Of a stretch of DNA of 64,000 nt, positions 35,866-49,161 are shown piece by piece. The position numbers were made by a program, and so were the translations under genes. Source of the DNA: Collybiopsis luxurians FD-317 M1. Its lineage: Eukaryota > Basidiomycota > Agaricomycetes > Agaricales > Omphalotaceae. The stretch is taken from positions 836,686 through 900,685 of the forward strand of contig KN834753.1 of the NCBI GenBank assembly GCA_000827265.1, given 5' to 3'. Numbering within the stretch: the stretch's first letter is position 1; each line of letters opens with the position of its first letter. The notes beneath the pieces are model-generated. The model was given only the letters and a program-made list of their open reading frames with translations. It was not told the origin of the DNA and did not search any database.

Positions 35866-37418
35866 ATGTTGATTCCCCTTGTCTATTTTTTTCTTGGAGT
35901 CTTCTGCGTGCTCGTCCGCGCGCGCACAAGCTCATATGCCGACTGGGCTGCAGATTCGGCGATCCAAAGAGGTCAGGGCAATGGATTGTCGAATGGGGTT
36001 CCGCTAGTCTCCTATGAGCATGGAGAGTTTCAATGGGCTCTTCGTCTGCTATATGAACGCAATGGAAACGAGACTTACTTGGACTATATCAAGACTGGAG
36101 CCAATAACATCGTGTTTGACAATGGAACGGTGCATGGCTCGTACAAGTGAGTCCCTCTTAGTTAAGACTTGCCTGTCCTGAAGCTTTCATTGCTACAGCG
36201 TTACGGACTACGTTCTAGATCCGTTGAGGTGGGTATCTGAACCGAGGGCCTATCAAGTTGAAGCACTAACTAGCACTTCTTAGAACTGGTCCAACATTTT
36301 TATATCTGTGAGTATGTTCCTGTATGTCAGCAACATCGCATGCTAATCCTTTACAGATATAACCTTACGGGAGAGTCAAAATGGAGGAGGGCCGCTGACG
36401 AATTCCGAGACCAGCTCAATTCTCATCCTCGTACTTTCCAGGGACAATTCTGGCACAAACTCATTTACCCTAACCAAGGTATTCACTCTTGTTTGAAACA
36501 GCGCGAGAAACTGAGGATTTTTTTTTTTTGCCGAGGCTGGCTTGACGGAATCTATATGGGGGAAGTATTTTACGCCCAGTACACGCACGACTTCCAATCC
36601 AACAATATTTCGGCTTGGGACGACATTACCAGACAATTTCAGCTTATATTCCAGCACACCATCCAGAATGCAACAGCTCCGAATAATACTCATTTGCTCT
36701 ACCATGGGTACGACGCCTCGTTTACTGCGGTTTGGGCCTCGCCGGATCGAGGGCATTCTCCGGAAGTGTGGGACCGTGCATTAGGTGGGTACCTTAGGCA
36801 CGCTGTGGTCCCTCGCTCAATTCATCAACTGCAGGTTGGTACATGATGGCTTTGGTCGACGTCCTGGACATTATACCTACTACTCATCCGGGACACGATA
36901 TCATACTGGGAATCCTTCAGAACTTGGTCCCTCACGTTCGAGACGCGGCTGATCGTATTAGTGGGGTATGGTGGCTGGTTATTACTCAACCAGGGCGAGC
37001 TGGAAATTATTTCGAAAGCAGCGGATCGGCAATGTTTGTATATGCCCTTCTGAAAGCTGTTCGTTTGGGGCATGTCCAGGACCATGATGGAAGTATTGTT
37101 GCCGCTGCAAAGAAGGCCTATGGGTATATGGTACGAAACTGGGTTATTCCTAACAATAATGGGACAATGAGCTGGAATAATACGGTTGTGGTATGTTATC
37201 TTTAAGGATGTTACCTTCATCAATCGTTAATGTGAATGGTTAGGTTGGAAGCTTGAATTTGGCTGGCGACTATGATGTGAGTACTGATTTTCTCGATATT
37301 CCCCATCTCATCTCGTTTGCCTTTTCAAAAGTATTATATCAGCCAACCTATCGACATCAACGACCTTAAGGGGCTTGCAGCATTTGTGCTAGCTAGTATT
37401 GAGTTTGAAAAATTGTAG
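35866..37418 (+). CDS. GH105/GH88-type unsaturated (rhamno)galacturonyl hydrolase, secreted
   Basis: Eight exons (35866-36146, 36199-36228, 36284-36307, 36357-36478, 36536-36784, 36835-37190, 37244-37276, 37332-37418) give 393 residues in frame. A signal peptide (MLIPLVYFFLGVFCVLVRA) is followed by an (alpha/alpha)6-barrel enzyme. Family motifs: QLNSHPRTFQGQFWHKLIYP, QGWLDGIYMGEVFYAQYT, HGYDASFTAVWASPDRGHSP, EVWDRALGWYMMALVDVL and YFESSGSAMFVYALLKAVRL. Enzymes of this family remove the unsaturated uronic acid left by pectin or rhamnogalacturonan lyases. The start at 35866 is chosen because it is the first ATG in frame and heads the signal peptide. Together with the CBM1 protein this indicates plant-polymer use. 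Confidence 0.9.
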
Positions 37419-37564
37419 AATTTGTAGGTAGCGGAATGCGAAAGCGGATAAGGTGGTCCGCCCTGAAAACGCGTCAAAGCGCGTGACGTTTGCATGACGT
37501 TGTTTACTTGTTGATCAAACTGCTTCGGCAAACTGAATCGGCGACAGGTCCGACTGTTACTTCC

Positions 37565-40500
37565 ATGTTCCCAGCTTCGTCTTCATCGGTCTCGTATCCT
37601 TCTACTAGTTCTCAGTCAAACGGTCATCAAACATATCATGAGTCGATAGCAGCCCGCCGTAGGGACGTCGAGGTCCCTTATCTTGACCAATATTCCAAAA
37701 TTTCAAGTTCCTCGCCTCCCATGTCTTCCCATTCACGACCTCACCTTTCTTATCGCTCTTCTTCACCTTCTCGACCCACCTATCATCAGAACTTCCAATC
37801 TCGTCGGCAGGATAACCATCCTGCTCGGTATTCCTCTAAAAGACTGAAATATTCCCAAGAATCGCCGTATGCGCGACGAGCCTCGTCACCTTTGATGTCT
37901 TCATCTTCACCACCGCCGTCAACTTCACCTCCCATGAGCCCTTATGGACCAAAAGTTCGTATTGTTGGCCGAGATGTAGACGAGTCGTATTTGATTCAGA
38001 ACGATGACAACTCACCTCTGAACCGCAGAACTTACGCCGAACAGCTGAGGCCCAAATTACCGAGCTTCCAATCTCTATTTGGGAACAATGAACGACAACA
38101 GCTACCAGTTCCAGATCCTCATCTTCATTTGCGTAAATGGGATTCTGAATCGTCTTTTCATACGTCCTCCCCTTCGCTTTTACTGGACCCCCAAAATCTT
38201 CCACCGCTCCGTTTTCCACCTTTAAATGCTAGGAATCCCCGCCGAGCTTCCACACCGTCCAAAATTGGTATCAACGTGGACAGTTATGCTGCCTGCCACC
38301 CAGACGTGATCGATGCCGGTGATACTGCTCAATCTCCAACAAAAAATGCGGGAAGGGTTTTTAAAGAATCTGACAAGCCGTATCTGGTTCAGTCCTCTTT
38401 TCGGACTCCCACCCGCTCGATTCATTTACCCTCAAATGCAGACCCCACTCCCGGAATCCTTGGAGACGAAGAACCTTTGTTTTCGCCCTCCAAAATATCG
38501 CCTTATCCTCGGCGTACATTCTTTTTGGAGTCATCCGAAAGGGATCGAACGAGCCCAGTTCGACCTCAAACTTACTGTGATTTACAGCAGCTGGCTGAAA
38601 TCGCGGATTCCGCAAGGTCGAGTTTACCCGTACCTAAACAGTCTCCGGAACCTACGGAAGAGACCAGCGTTGACTCCGCTACTTCACGTTCTTCATCTCC
38701 GGCCGTGTACCAGTCCTCATTGCCTCCTTCGTCTCCGCCTACCTCGGAAGCTCAACTATCTCCAGTGGTTAATGTAAAGGAACTTGCTGTTCCTTCCACA
38801 GCTCCTTTGACAGATGTAATGGACGTGACTGCGGGATTTGAAGAACACGAGGACGATCTGGGACTTGATGGCATCGAGGTATATTGAGTCTTGTCATCCA
38901 ATGCCAGGTCGCTAATCTCCTTACAGTCGCATAAATCACTCAAGGCTACAGAAGAAGTCAGCGAGACGGATCCCATAGCACTCAAATCGGGTGACCAGAC
39001 CAGCAGTTCCAACAACCCCAATATCCTTGATTCTACTCACAAAACGCAACACGATACTGTCACGCCTTCTGGAGATGACGGACCGGGATTGGACATGCTT
39101 TCTGTTATAGAATCAGGTGAGCGTAGATCAAATCTCCCTGCGGAGACTTTACATTGATACTTCGGCTTCTGCAGATCATTTTCCGACGGATGTTGATTCC
39201 GCTCCAAGAACTGATGCAGTGTCACTAGAAGTGCTGGAATGTGATAGAGCAATAGCCGCCGGGCTATCTAGCGATCGAGAGGTTGCGACCGAGACCGTCA
39301 TTGAGGACTGCGTTCCACACGTCGAGCTAAATACCTCGTCTACGCCCACTACTCCAAAGAGTGTCGTCGTCTTAGAAGAGCTATCTTATCCTGCGAATGA
39401 GCCTATGTCTACTTCCCCAACAAATCCGGTATCAAGTACGTTGTCGACCATCAAGTTGGGAATAGCTGACTCAGTGTTCATTTCGCAGTTTTCGATAGGT
39501 CAGGGTCCTCTCCTACCGGTACTTTCGAATCGATCAAGCAGCCGCTTCCTAGGAAGATTTTCTCTAAGTCCAAAATGAAACCTTCAACTGCTCCTTCAAT
39601 TGCCTCAAGCGCGCCCCGCGTAACCGTCACCGTGGTCAAACGGATGAAGCCTGCGTCAAATTTGCCACGCCATAGGAACGCGTTATTACTGGTGAAATCT
39701 TTGGACAAAGAAAAGCAGAGCACAGTGAAGGGAAAACAGAAGGATATATTGAGGGCGAGCACGAGCGAGGTCGTCAACTCCCGCAATATAACTTCGAAAC
39801 GCCTTAGGGATAGCGAGGAGACTGCCAAGGAGAGGGCCAAAGGATCCGAAGCTCCACAGACGAAGAAATTGAAGGTCTGTACAGATGAGGACCGGTCGAA
39901 ATCTAGAAATTCGTCCTCAACTCTTGCCGAAGTCATCACTACATCTTTCAACACTTCGGCTAGCTCTCCTTCTGACTCCTCATTGACTATTCCTGCCAAA
40001 CGTAAAGCCGATGATGACGCGGCTTCTGCTTGTCTGCCAAGAACACCATCACGCCCTTTCCCGAAATCTGTGAACAAGGCCTGCATTCCTTCTCTTCCTC
40101 CTCCGAGTTCGAAGAAAGTGTATGTGGAAATAACGATCCCAAAACAGAAAGCTTCTCCGGCTGTCGTTCCATCTTCTCCTACCACTTCCTCCTGGGTGGA
40201 AGAAAATTGGGTTGACGCAGTTGCTGCTGCCTATGGATCTCCATCGAGTCGTGGATCAAAAGCTCCATCTCCAAGATCCACACTCATGCGCCAGACTGCA
40301 CGGAAGAAGCGAGCAGAAAACCTGATCCCGCGATCAGACTTGAGTCCAGGGGAGGAGGAGAAACCGAAATCACTCAAGATGAGGTCTCCAAGGTCCAGAC
40401 GCATGCTTGTAGAGTCTGATTCGGAAGATGATAGCGAGATGGAGGATAAGAGGATAAAAGCGAACTATTCTTCCTCAGATTCCGATTCGGAGCTGGAAGC

Positions 40501-41284
40501 TAGAACGATAAATCGACCGGCAAAGGCGCGCGGGCGAGCTAAGCGTCCTATGATTTCCTCGTCACCCTCAGAGTCCGACCTTACCGCTTCGGAAGATGAC
40601 GATGATCAGTCAGAGAGTTCCAGTGACGAGGAAGTGTCGTCTAAACCATTGTCGAAACCTCAACAACCCAAATCGATCTTCCCTCCTCCCTCCCCTCTCG
40701 ATCTTGAGCTGATTGGCATCATCATTGAAACTATGAGCATGTCAAGGTCATCCTCACACTTGGCCTCAGCTTTGTATCGCACGGTACGAGAAACGCGAAG
40801 TGGATTCTTTGGGAAACTCATAAAGACCTATCCTGCTCATTTCGAGACTGCGACTGAAGAAAGCCAGTTTAGAAAAGATTCCGATCCCCTTCTGCAAAGA
40901 AGACGCTCGAAACGGGGTGCAGCTGCTAATGATGAAGGTGGTGTTGCAGGGTTGTCTGAAGTGGACATAATGTGGGTATCAGAGTTTGAGCGAGTCATGA
41001 AGGAGGCTGCCTCGAGGTTTGGTATGTTTGGCATGGTTGAGAGCAGTTTTCGAAACGTAAGTTCAAATGTTAATTTCCTCTATTGACCGAATGTCTAATC
41101 ATCCACACTTCCACAGGACCCTCGCGATTGCCCCTTACCGTTCTCTTCCCGTTTCTTTTATGTTCCTGATCGCGACCCTGACACAGAGCGAGCTCAACTT
41201 ATTAAACTCACCATGCCAGGCGCGGGGAAGCGAAGTGAAACGAAAAAGTATAAACAATACTATTGGAAACCTGTGGGGAAATGA
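37565..41284 (+). CDS. Large Ser/Pro-rich, probably nuclear hypothetical protein
   Basis: Five exons (37565-38878, 38927-39116, 39175-39435, 39489-41056, 41117-41284) give 1166 residues in frame. Most is disordered: Ser/Pro-rich segments with many SP/TP sites, basic patches (for example KRMKPASNLPRHRNALLL) and acidic Ser stretches (ESDSEDDSEMEDKRIKANYS, SEDDDDQSESSSDEE) typical of CK2 sites. Only the last ~170 residues look folded (LELIGIIIETMSMSRSSSHL, TVRETRSGFFGKLIKTYPAH, SEFERVMKEAASRFGMFGM, YKQYYWKPVGK). This C-terminal unit is not one I can name. Composition suggests a nuclear or chromatin-associated role; that is inference. The frame is also open antisense over part of exon 4, which I take as a shadow. 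Confidence 0.75.
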
Positions 41285-41926
41285 AGGAATGTGAAAATAG
41301 CAGGCCAGTTTCTTAAAATTTTCTGAGCTACTATTTGCCTAAATAAATGGTATAATTTGTACTTTAAACATCCAATGCACTACCTTGAAGATGTCTGCCT
41401 TGATCATGTTCTGTGTATGTACAGTATAATTATAACAGCAATCTCATCTCATCAATGAAGGGTTCACTCATGTGGCTGACACCTTGCTTGCTGCTTGTTA
41501 CCTATTGCTGGCCAAAACAGCAGTTGGTATCCTACATATGAAATTTGTGAAGAGTTTTATGTGCGGAGACATATATGGCTTTGAATATCAAGGCTCAGAT
41601 AAATTTATGCAGGGAAATGACTTCCTCGCTCCAGAATTTCACCTTTCTGCTGTCAAAGGTCTCCTGCTGTGGGTTAGGTGATGGGTTCAGCATTGGAATC
41701 TTCAATGTCAATATCAAATATTGATCCGGACCAAACTGATGAAATTCCTTTTTTTTTGTGGAGCGTTAGGCGAAAAAAAAAAAAAACGAGATTCCTTGCA
41801 AGCAAGGTAGTATGTGCTTGAAAGAGTGTTGCGGCGAGGTTTGCCAAGTGATATTACTATAAGTTAAAAATATGCATGCGTACAAAGATTGCCATCTAGT
41901 ACAGACTACTACATAGTTGGAAGGAA
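41285..41926. other. Intergenic stretch between convergent genes
   Basis: AT-rich, with poly-T (about 41751) and poly-A (about 41776) runs. A 69-codon plus-strand frame at 41472-41681 shows no domain or splice context. It should mainly hold the two 3-prime UTRs. Confidence 0.4.
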
Positions 41927-44046
41927 CTATGGATGGCTTCCACTCCCTGTTGAACTATGCCTCTCTTTCATGAGTGCATCGGGATTGGTGTAGGTCTTGG
42001 AGATAAAGCTCGATGGCTTTAGTTCCGGATCAATGGAAACATAGTCGTAAGCAAACTCGCCCATCTCCGACTCGTCGATTCCGAGAATTTCAATATCTTC
42101 AGGAACACGAAGTCTGAGCCCAGGAATGAAATGCATGATCCAAAGAATAATCGTCTATGTTTGAAGATATTCAAGAACCTGGAGGGGTAACAAGCAAAGA
42201 GTTACTTACGGTCATTGTGAAAGAGTATCCAAACCCGGCGCAAGAATCAGCTACATGCCATCCCAGCTGAACCCAATGCTTATCGAGCCAGCCACCTGAG
42301 AAATCTGTTAGCTGCCAGCAAAAGTGTCAACAGGTTATTTACCCACCGGGGATAACAGTAAATCCGTCAAAACCAGCTACGCTCGCTTGCGCGAAGATAG
42401 CAGTGAGAAGGTTTCCGACTATCCCTCCTATTGCATGCGAAGCAAACTATACCGAACAGCAAGACACATCAATCGCGATTAAAGTCACGGATAAATAAAA
42501 ACTTACGACGTCAAGAGAATCGTCGTATCCGAAAACGAACTTGAGCTGAGTAGCAAAGTTACAAAGTGTACCGGCCATGAAACCGAAAAGAACAGCAGCG
42601 GCTGGTAAATTAAAAGCGTTAAACAATGTAAATGCCCCACGAAACCCGAACTTACGCGACCCTACAAAGCCTGATCCAGGTGTAATGGCTACAAGGCCCG
42701 CGATAGCCCCGGAGCAGAATCCGACGGCAGACCATTTGCGTTCAATCCGATAGTCCTAATGGAAAGGCAACTCAGAGAGGTGTATTCCAAAAAGTTAAGA
42801 TATTTACCCAGAGCATCCACGTCAGACCTCCAACACTTGCGGCCAAATTAGTTACCATAGCGGCTTGAGCTGCTCGCAAATTTGCGCTGAGGGCCGAGCC
42901 ACCTGCGACGAGGGTGAATTCAAGTTCTTCTCATCGTTGTAAATAAGCAGCTCACCATTGAATCCGAACCTGGAAAATTTCCCAGAGTCAGTATACACAA
43001 TGTGTTTTCATTAAAAAAAAGGAATCTCACCATCCAAACCACAAAAAGACGGTCCCGAGTACCACATAAGTAGTATTGTGCGGCTTGTACGCCAATGCTT
43101 CGGTGCCATAGCCTCTACGTTTACCTAAGTAGACGGAGATAGCTAAAGCAGCAGTTCCAGAACTGATGTGCACAGGTGTACCGCCTGAATGCAATGTCAA
43201 TCAGACTGTTATTGCCTTTGGGCCAATGCTGTCATACCTGCAAAGTCGTAAGAGCCGTGAACAAATGACCAGCCATTCGAGTTCCAAGTCCAACAAGCAA
43301 TCGGATCGTAGACCAGGGTCGACCAGGCAAATACGAATACAAGCAAAGGCCCTAAATGTGCACGCTCTGCAAAAGCTCCGATTGCAAGGCAAGGCGTAAT
43401 GGCTGAGAACATAAGATTAAGTTCTATATCAGGAAAATCCACAGTGTTCTCACCTGCGAACATAAGTTGGTAAATGCAGAATACGATGCTTGGAATTCGT
43501 TCACTGCCGATAGAAGGCTTCTCAAGAACACCTTTGAGTCCAAAATATCCTGTAGGTAGTGAGCAAACAATCAAACATGAAAGAGAAGACTTATTACTTA
43601 GGTCTCCGATAAATAAGCTCGCTGTGTCAGAGAAAGCCAGAGAGAACCTGGAGCGACAATCAGTGTACTCCGGGGCGGAAATTGCGAGTATATCACCAAC
43701 CCCCAGAAAAACCACTGCAGAAGTTAGAAACAGTGAGGACAAGTTGTGAATCGCTAGCTTACTTGGAAGGAAACAACTGCAATAGTCATCACACTCAGAT
43801 AAATCATTGAAAGAGCATTTTTTCGTCTCAGTAGACCAGAATAAAAATATCCAACGCCAGGTATCATTATCCAAACAAGACTAAGAAAATTCGTTCAGAA
43901 GGTTGTTTTGGACGAAAATTATCAAAAACCTACGCCGTTGAGGCAAGTGTCCACGCAATGTCACCGGGGTTATACGTGAAGATCTTGCCTGTATCAGGAT
44001 CTTGCCAGAGGATTGACCCAGAGGCATCATACGTGATATTTACCAT
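41927..44046 (-). CDS. Ammonium transporter, Amt/Mep family
   Basis: Fourteen exons (43934-44046, 43763-43880, 43701-43714, 43598-43647, 43454-43549, 43238-43402, 43031-43184, 42956-42969, 42808-42902, 42656-42755, 42507-42601, 42347-42446, 42210-42295, 41927-42154) give 475 residues in frame, normal for fungal Amt/Mep with eleven helices. Motifs: [68 protein letters not shown] and [19 protein letters not shown]; the twin pore histidines fall in the VHISSG and SHAIGG helices. The cytosolic C-terminus ([20 protein letters not shown], then [13 protein letters not shown]) contains the conserved segment that gates the trimer. Two exons are only 14 nt long. It imports ammonium and in fungi is usually controlled by nitrogen status. 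Confidence 0.93.
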
Positions 44047-45611
44047 GATGCCAAATTCTGAGTTAGCGGATTGGGGTCAAGATAAAGGGGGGTGATTTGG
44101 GGGGTGAAATGGAAGACCCACGGAAAGGCAGCCACAGGTTTTTAACTTATTCACAAGTTTGTAATATCATGATAAAGTTCGCCTATATGCTAAGAAGACT
44201 AATGCTTATTCATTGAATCAGAGGCTGGGACTCGGAGATAATCAAGATCCAGGGCCTGTGGGTACATACTTAGGTCGATGACAAGCGATAGATGGAACTT
44301 AGAAGGAGGCGTGGAACAAAACTCACGTGAGCGAATTGGCGTTACTAATACCAATCGTTTCTCAAATCTCCAAGTCAATACGCTTTTTTTTTTGGGACTG
44401 TAACCTTGCCTCATCAACGACACGGCGTGTGATTGCTCAGTGCGCGCGCATCCATGTACTTTTCATAAACTGACAACCATATGGCTTGTACTTCGGCGGA
44501 GTCCTTCTATTTCGAGTCTTTGGTCTACTATCGGTCTGTTGTACGCTCTGTCATGCCAGCTTCAGGTTCCCGAAATTTCCTGCCCAGATACGTTCTAACT
44601 CCCTACGATCACTTTCAATATACGTGTTGTTCAAGAGAATGTATCATTCTCCCCGAACAGAGACCTATTCGCGTCCTTCTCGACTGCTTTCTGTGATCAG
44701 CACCTAGATGTAGCCATACATTTGGACCATACAACGCGGGATCCTGTAATGATCCACCGACTACTGCCTCCTGGTCAAAAATACCGTTAGACATTGCTAT
44801 TGGACTACGATCATTTCTCCAAAGCTTCCAACTGTGGCATGCCACACGTTCGCCCAGGACCTCTGTACCTGACAGTTAAGGCTCAATCAACTTGTTATCT
44901 TTCTCGGTTTGCAGACGTGACAGTCCTTCTGAAAATCTTGATGGGCCAGGCCTCAGACTTCAACGGCGGTACCGTCCTTAAGTAAAAAAGATGATACTCT
45001 TGCCCAAAGGAGGAATAAGGTTTGCATACCCAAACTCAGCCAAAAAAAATGCACAGTCAAAATATGGATATGTTTTCTAATCCCCTTGGTCCATTCATCT
45101 ACCAGCAAGGTCCTTAAATTTGCAATACCGACAGCTACGATTGTCATGAATTTGCACGTCAAATGATGTCCAATTGGGGTGCTAGACAAGCTGTGGTGGA
45201 ATAGAGTTTGCGAGGAACTCGCCTTTTCATTGGACGATAAGGCTAGCATTCCAGTTGAAAGCACTTTGAAAGCGAAATGTTCCCGACCTGCAGCTGATAT
45301 TTGGAACCCGCTACGCCCATTAAACCATCATTCTCAATCTCCGTTGAGATCGTTTCTTGAAAGAAATTCTGCGAGAAGTCGGTGTTGCGAAAGGGTGAAT
45401 CCGATCATTGTATCTTATCTCTATTACGGACACAGATTGCTACTGAGTGTATTTTAGCTCGGGAGATAGCTTTTACAGCTTTTACCTCTACCTTTTATCT
45501 CTTTACAAGTGGCAGGTTTCTTCCGAGTTAGATACGCGAAATTTGTATCCCCTCTTTCATTTTTTAAAGGTGGCGGAGGGTGACTGCTTGATTATTTGAC
45601 CTGTATTGGTC
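44047..45611. other. 1.6-kb intergenic region, no recognised gene
   Basis: It lies between the divergent ammonium-transporter and methyltransferase-domain genes. Frames of 70-100 codons exist on both strands around 44480-44850 and 44950-45460, but none has recognisable motifs and I could not join them by splicing. It should contain both promoters and may hide a small or decayed gene. Confidence 0.4.
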
Positions 45612-48600
45612 ATGTCGTCAAGGGCTGCTGCAGGAAGGAAACGGTTACAACAACCACAACCCAAGAAAAGCAGTTCATTCAAAGCCTCGTTTATCAAAAA
45701 CTTTTCCAATGATAAAAAGTCTCCGCCATCACCTACTACCCTTTCTACCCCGACCCTGCAGTCGTACAACCCTTCAGGAACTTCCGACATTGGGGATTTC
45801 AATCCGGCCGCACCCCCTCCGTTCACTCAACCAAATTCTCTTCCTCCTCCTCCTCAATGGCATCCACAGGCAAGGTCCGCAAGTAATCCAGCTCGCCCCC
45901 GTGGGTATTCTGAAAGTGCAGGGAGTAATAGGAAGCCTCCTCTCTCATCTTACCATGATCCTACTGCTCCGCATTCATTTTACCCATATCCTTCTCCTCC
46001 TGAATCAGTAGCCGACATTTATACCCGCGGTTCCTCTCCTTCTGGTTCTTCTATAGCTCAGCAGATGAACGCGACATCCACTTCCCCGGCAAGAACTTCT
46101 CCTTTCATTTTTCGGCCGGATTCGCCCTCAGGCCAAATTTATTCGTTACGACATGATTCTGCAGCGACATCGGCGCATATAGTCTCAAGTTTAGGATCTT
46201 CATCGCACTCGAAAATGGGGAATCGTATGCACTCGAATGGTTATCCCTCTCCGCCTTTATCCACCTCCGATAATTTATCTCCGCTAAGCCTGAGTCCGGC
46301 TAGTGCCGAGAATCCACCTTTACCAAGTTTGGTGTTTTCGGAATCTTCCTCGGAATTTACATCGTCCAGTAACATGAGCTCATCGCTCTCCTTGGCCGTG
46401 AATACCCCTTCCATTTTTTCGACCTCGTCTGGCTCTGGAGGTTCGATAAAGTCGGCTGATGCTTCCCTCCCAAAAAGATCGCCTGGATTTGTATATCCTT
46501 CTTCCCGATCACTAGGAAGACCTTCTCCAGGTGGTCCGAAATTCAAGTTCAAGTCAAAACAAGTGCAGGAGAGTGGTACCGAGGCAGACACCGAGAACCC
46601 TGATGAAAGTTACACTTATGTTCAAAGGCGCGTCGGTGCTCGGACTACGCCGGCTGGCCTTAGACTGTCCGTAGCCGGACCTTCATCGATCTCGACGCCG
46701 TCGATAATATCATTCAATTCGAGTAACTCTTCCACCAAAAGTTCTAACTCCGACTTTGTCTTTCCTACCACTAGATCGCGCGCTCATCCTAACGCTGTGC
46801 CTCGGAAATTTCGGAAGAAGAAGGACAGTCCTTTGGACGAAGTGGAAAATGGTCCTACAAAGTTTATGGGGCTTTCTCTCAACCGAAAAAAGAGAAACAG
46901 CCCGAATTTGCAATTTCCAGCCGTACCAGAAATACCACCCTCCCGACATCTGGAGACTCCAACTCCCACTACTGCTCAATTTGAAGGAGAGTATACATAC
47001 GTTCAAAACGAACCGGCACCGGTACTTCGATTGCCTCCCAAACTTGGAACTTATCCTCTTGATCCCTACAATTCGGCAATACTCGAAAGGTAAACACTGG
47101 AACCTTTACGTCCCTAGCGCCGCTAAATTTTTTTCTGTCGTCACAGTGACAGATTGTCTTACAACCTCCTTCGACGCCTTAACCCGACCGATACGCCTTC
47201 GTTCTGCCTTTATGGGAACGATCCTCCTTCATCCGTGTTAGACCTTGGCTCGGGCCAAGGACATTGGCTTTTGGAAGCTGCCATTCACTGGAAAGGTTAT
47301 GGGACCCAATTCACTGGTCTAGATATCGCGGATACAATGAAGGCTATACGACCCCTGGCGCTGAAGCACGGCGTAGCCGATAACATCAAATTTGTACGGA
47401 GTAATTTGTGAGCAAGTCCTCTTTCAGTAGAGCGTGCAACTGATATTTTTACAGCTTGAAGCGACCGTTGCCGTTCGAGGATGAAACATTTGACCTAGTC
47501 AGAATGTCGGATTTGACTTATGCCATCTCCTACGACAAGTGGGACTTTATTCTAGGAGAGATCTACCGAGTTCTGACTATTGGAGGACGACTGGAATTCA
47601 TTGATGACCACGTTTTCTTCCCCTATGCAAAGTCTTTGCCCCCGTCATTCGCACCGCAACCGATAAGTGATGGGCAACGATCAGCACGAGAACGAGACAA
47701 CCCGGTCTTGTACGGATACGGAGCAGATAAAGAAGGCGAAGATTCTGATACAGCTACACTGAATGGGAACAGAGCTGGCCCAAGCTCACTTCCAACCAGG
47801 TTCTCGCCGCCTCAGCAGATAACAGCAACTATGCCTCCGGTTGAAGCCCAGTTCTGGACGGAGCAATCGGATGCAGCGCAAGAGCTCGAGACGTTATTTG
47901 AGCATATGATGAATCGTAAATTTGGGATACATCTCTGCCCTTCCGAGTTCATCTCCGAAATGATGACTCAAATATTTGGGCACGCGAGGGAGGTTAAAAC
48001 GATGCATTTAACAATAGCCCCTCCGGATGCCCAACTATTTGCTTCATCAGACGGAAAAGAACCCTCAATGACTATGTCAAACGCGAATGCACGGCCTTCG
48101 ACTTCCAGACAAACCGATTCCTTGAATGCAAGCCTTGATAATCCTGAGGATCACCGCTCAATAAACTCACCCGGGCTTGTTCTCTGGCCGTCGACCCTGC
48201 TTCCTATGTCATCTGCGGAGCTCATGGCTCATGCTTTAAAGCATCCGAAAACGCTGTTATCGTGCAAAGCAGCCTTGTCAGAGTATGCCGCGGAAACATT
48301 GGACATCGAGGCAGAAGACGATATGGTAATGGAGGCTCTATGGGAATACGAAGGGTATGTTCTTGTTTTTCTCTCCAGCAGATTGACTTCATCACATGTC
48401 CTTAGGTTTTTCAATTCACGATTGACTTCACCGTCACCGGCAGCTGAAACAACAGTGCTTCCTGCCTCTGCCTCTTCCACGTCCGTTAACACTGAGCGGG
48501 AATTCCGAACTCACCGCCGCGGTCCAGAACGCAGCTCTATTTATTCCACGTCTTCAATCACCAGCGAGGCCCGTTCCGCCATGTGGGATTATGACTTGTA

Positions 48601-48990
48601 GGTATCCTGGCATCTCCAGCCCTATCAGCTAATCAGAGAATTTTCAGTGAACTTCGGCATCATTTTGCCTGGCCATTGGAAAGTCCAACTGCTGGACAAA
48701 ATCCTTCTGCCGGCCGCACCGATAATGGTTCTTCTTCGTCCCCCGGTGTTTCTCCACCTCCAAGAACAGGGGAAATTCGGCGCCGGAGTGCTTCTTCTGA
48801 TACCGGTACCATTACTTCAAGCTTACCTAGCTTTACAACTAATGCGCCCAGCGTGGCTCGAAAACCGTTGGAAAGAGAGAGCATGCCTCCAGATTATAGT
48901 GCCACTGAACCAACTCATGTACGGACCTTCCATGTGTACGAAGCCCTCAAGATAGAACCAGGACTTTTGTCTCCAATATCTCCAGTTTAG
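45612..48990 (+). CDS. Class I SAM-dependent methyltransferase-domain protein with long disordered N-terminus
   Basis: Exons 45612-47089, 47147-47407, 47455-48354, 48406-48597 and 48648-48990 give 1057 residues. The N-terminal ~490 residues are Ser/Pro-rich. From ~523, SSVLDLGSGQGHWLLEAA is motif I of class I methyltransferases, followed by TQFTGLDIADTM (motif II, acidic residue), then LKRPLPFEDETFDLVRMSDL and EIYRVLTIGGRLEFIDDHVF (motifs IV-VI). The methyltransferase part is followed by an insertion with disordered loops and a C-terminal Ser-rich tail. Such proteins are frequent and uncharacterised in basidiomycetes; substrate unknown. The segment 48355-48405 has GTATGT...TTAG ends but is 51 nt, so keeping it adds 17 residues without a stop; I treat it as an intron. 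Confidence 0.8.
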
Positions 48991-49161
48991 TTCGTTTTAG
49001 TGTGGTATCGATCTATATCATTATTTACTCACTTACCGTATCTACTGTACCTACCAAGCAATGTATGTTCATTGCATTCCTTCTTTATTGATTCACCTTG
49101 TACAACATTCCATTGTTATGCTAGTATCTACCCCGCTTTACTCACGGACATATAAATTCGT

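Noticed and set aside
37490..37564. Extension of the large nuclear-type gene upstream to 37490
   Set aside because: That position is a TTG; the first in-frame ATG is 37565.
39478..40185. A 235-codon antisense frame inside the large nuclear-type gene
   Set aside because: The sense frame continues through all exon joins; the antisense frame is Ser/Phe/Leu-rich, as expected from the reverse of Ser/Lys-rich coding.
44481..45457. Several 70-100-codon frames between the ammonium transporter and methyltransferase genes
   Set aside because: No motifs, no consistent splicing and mixed frames on both strands.
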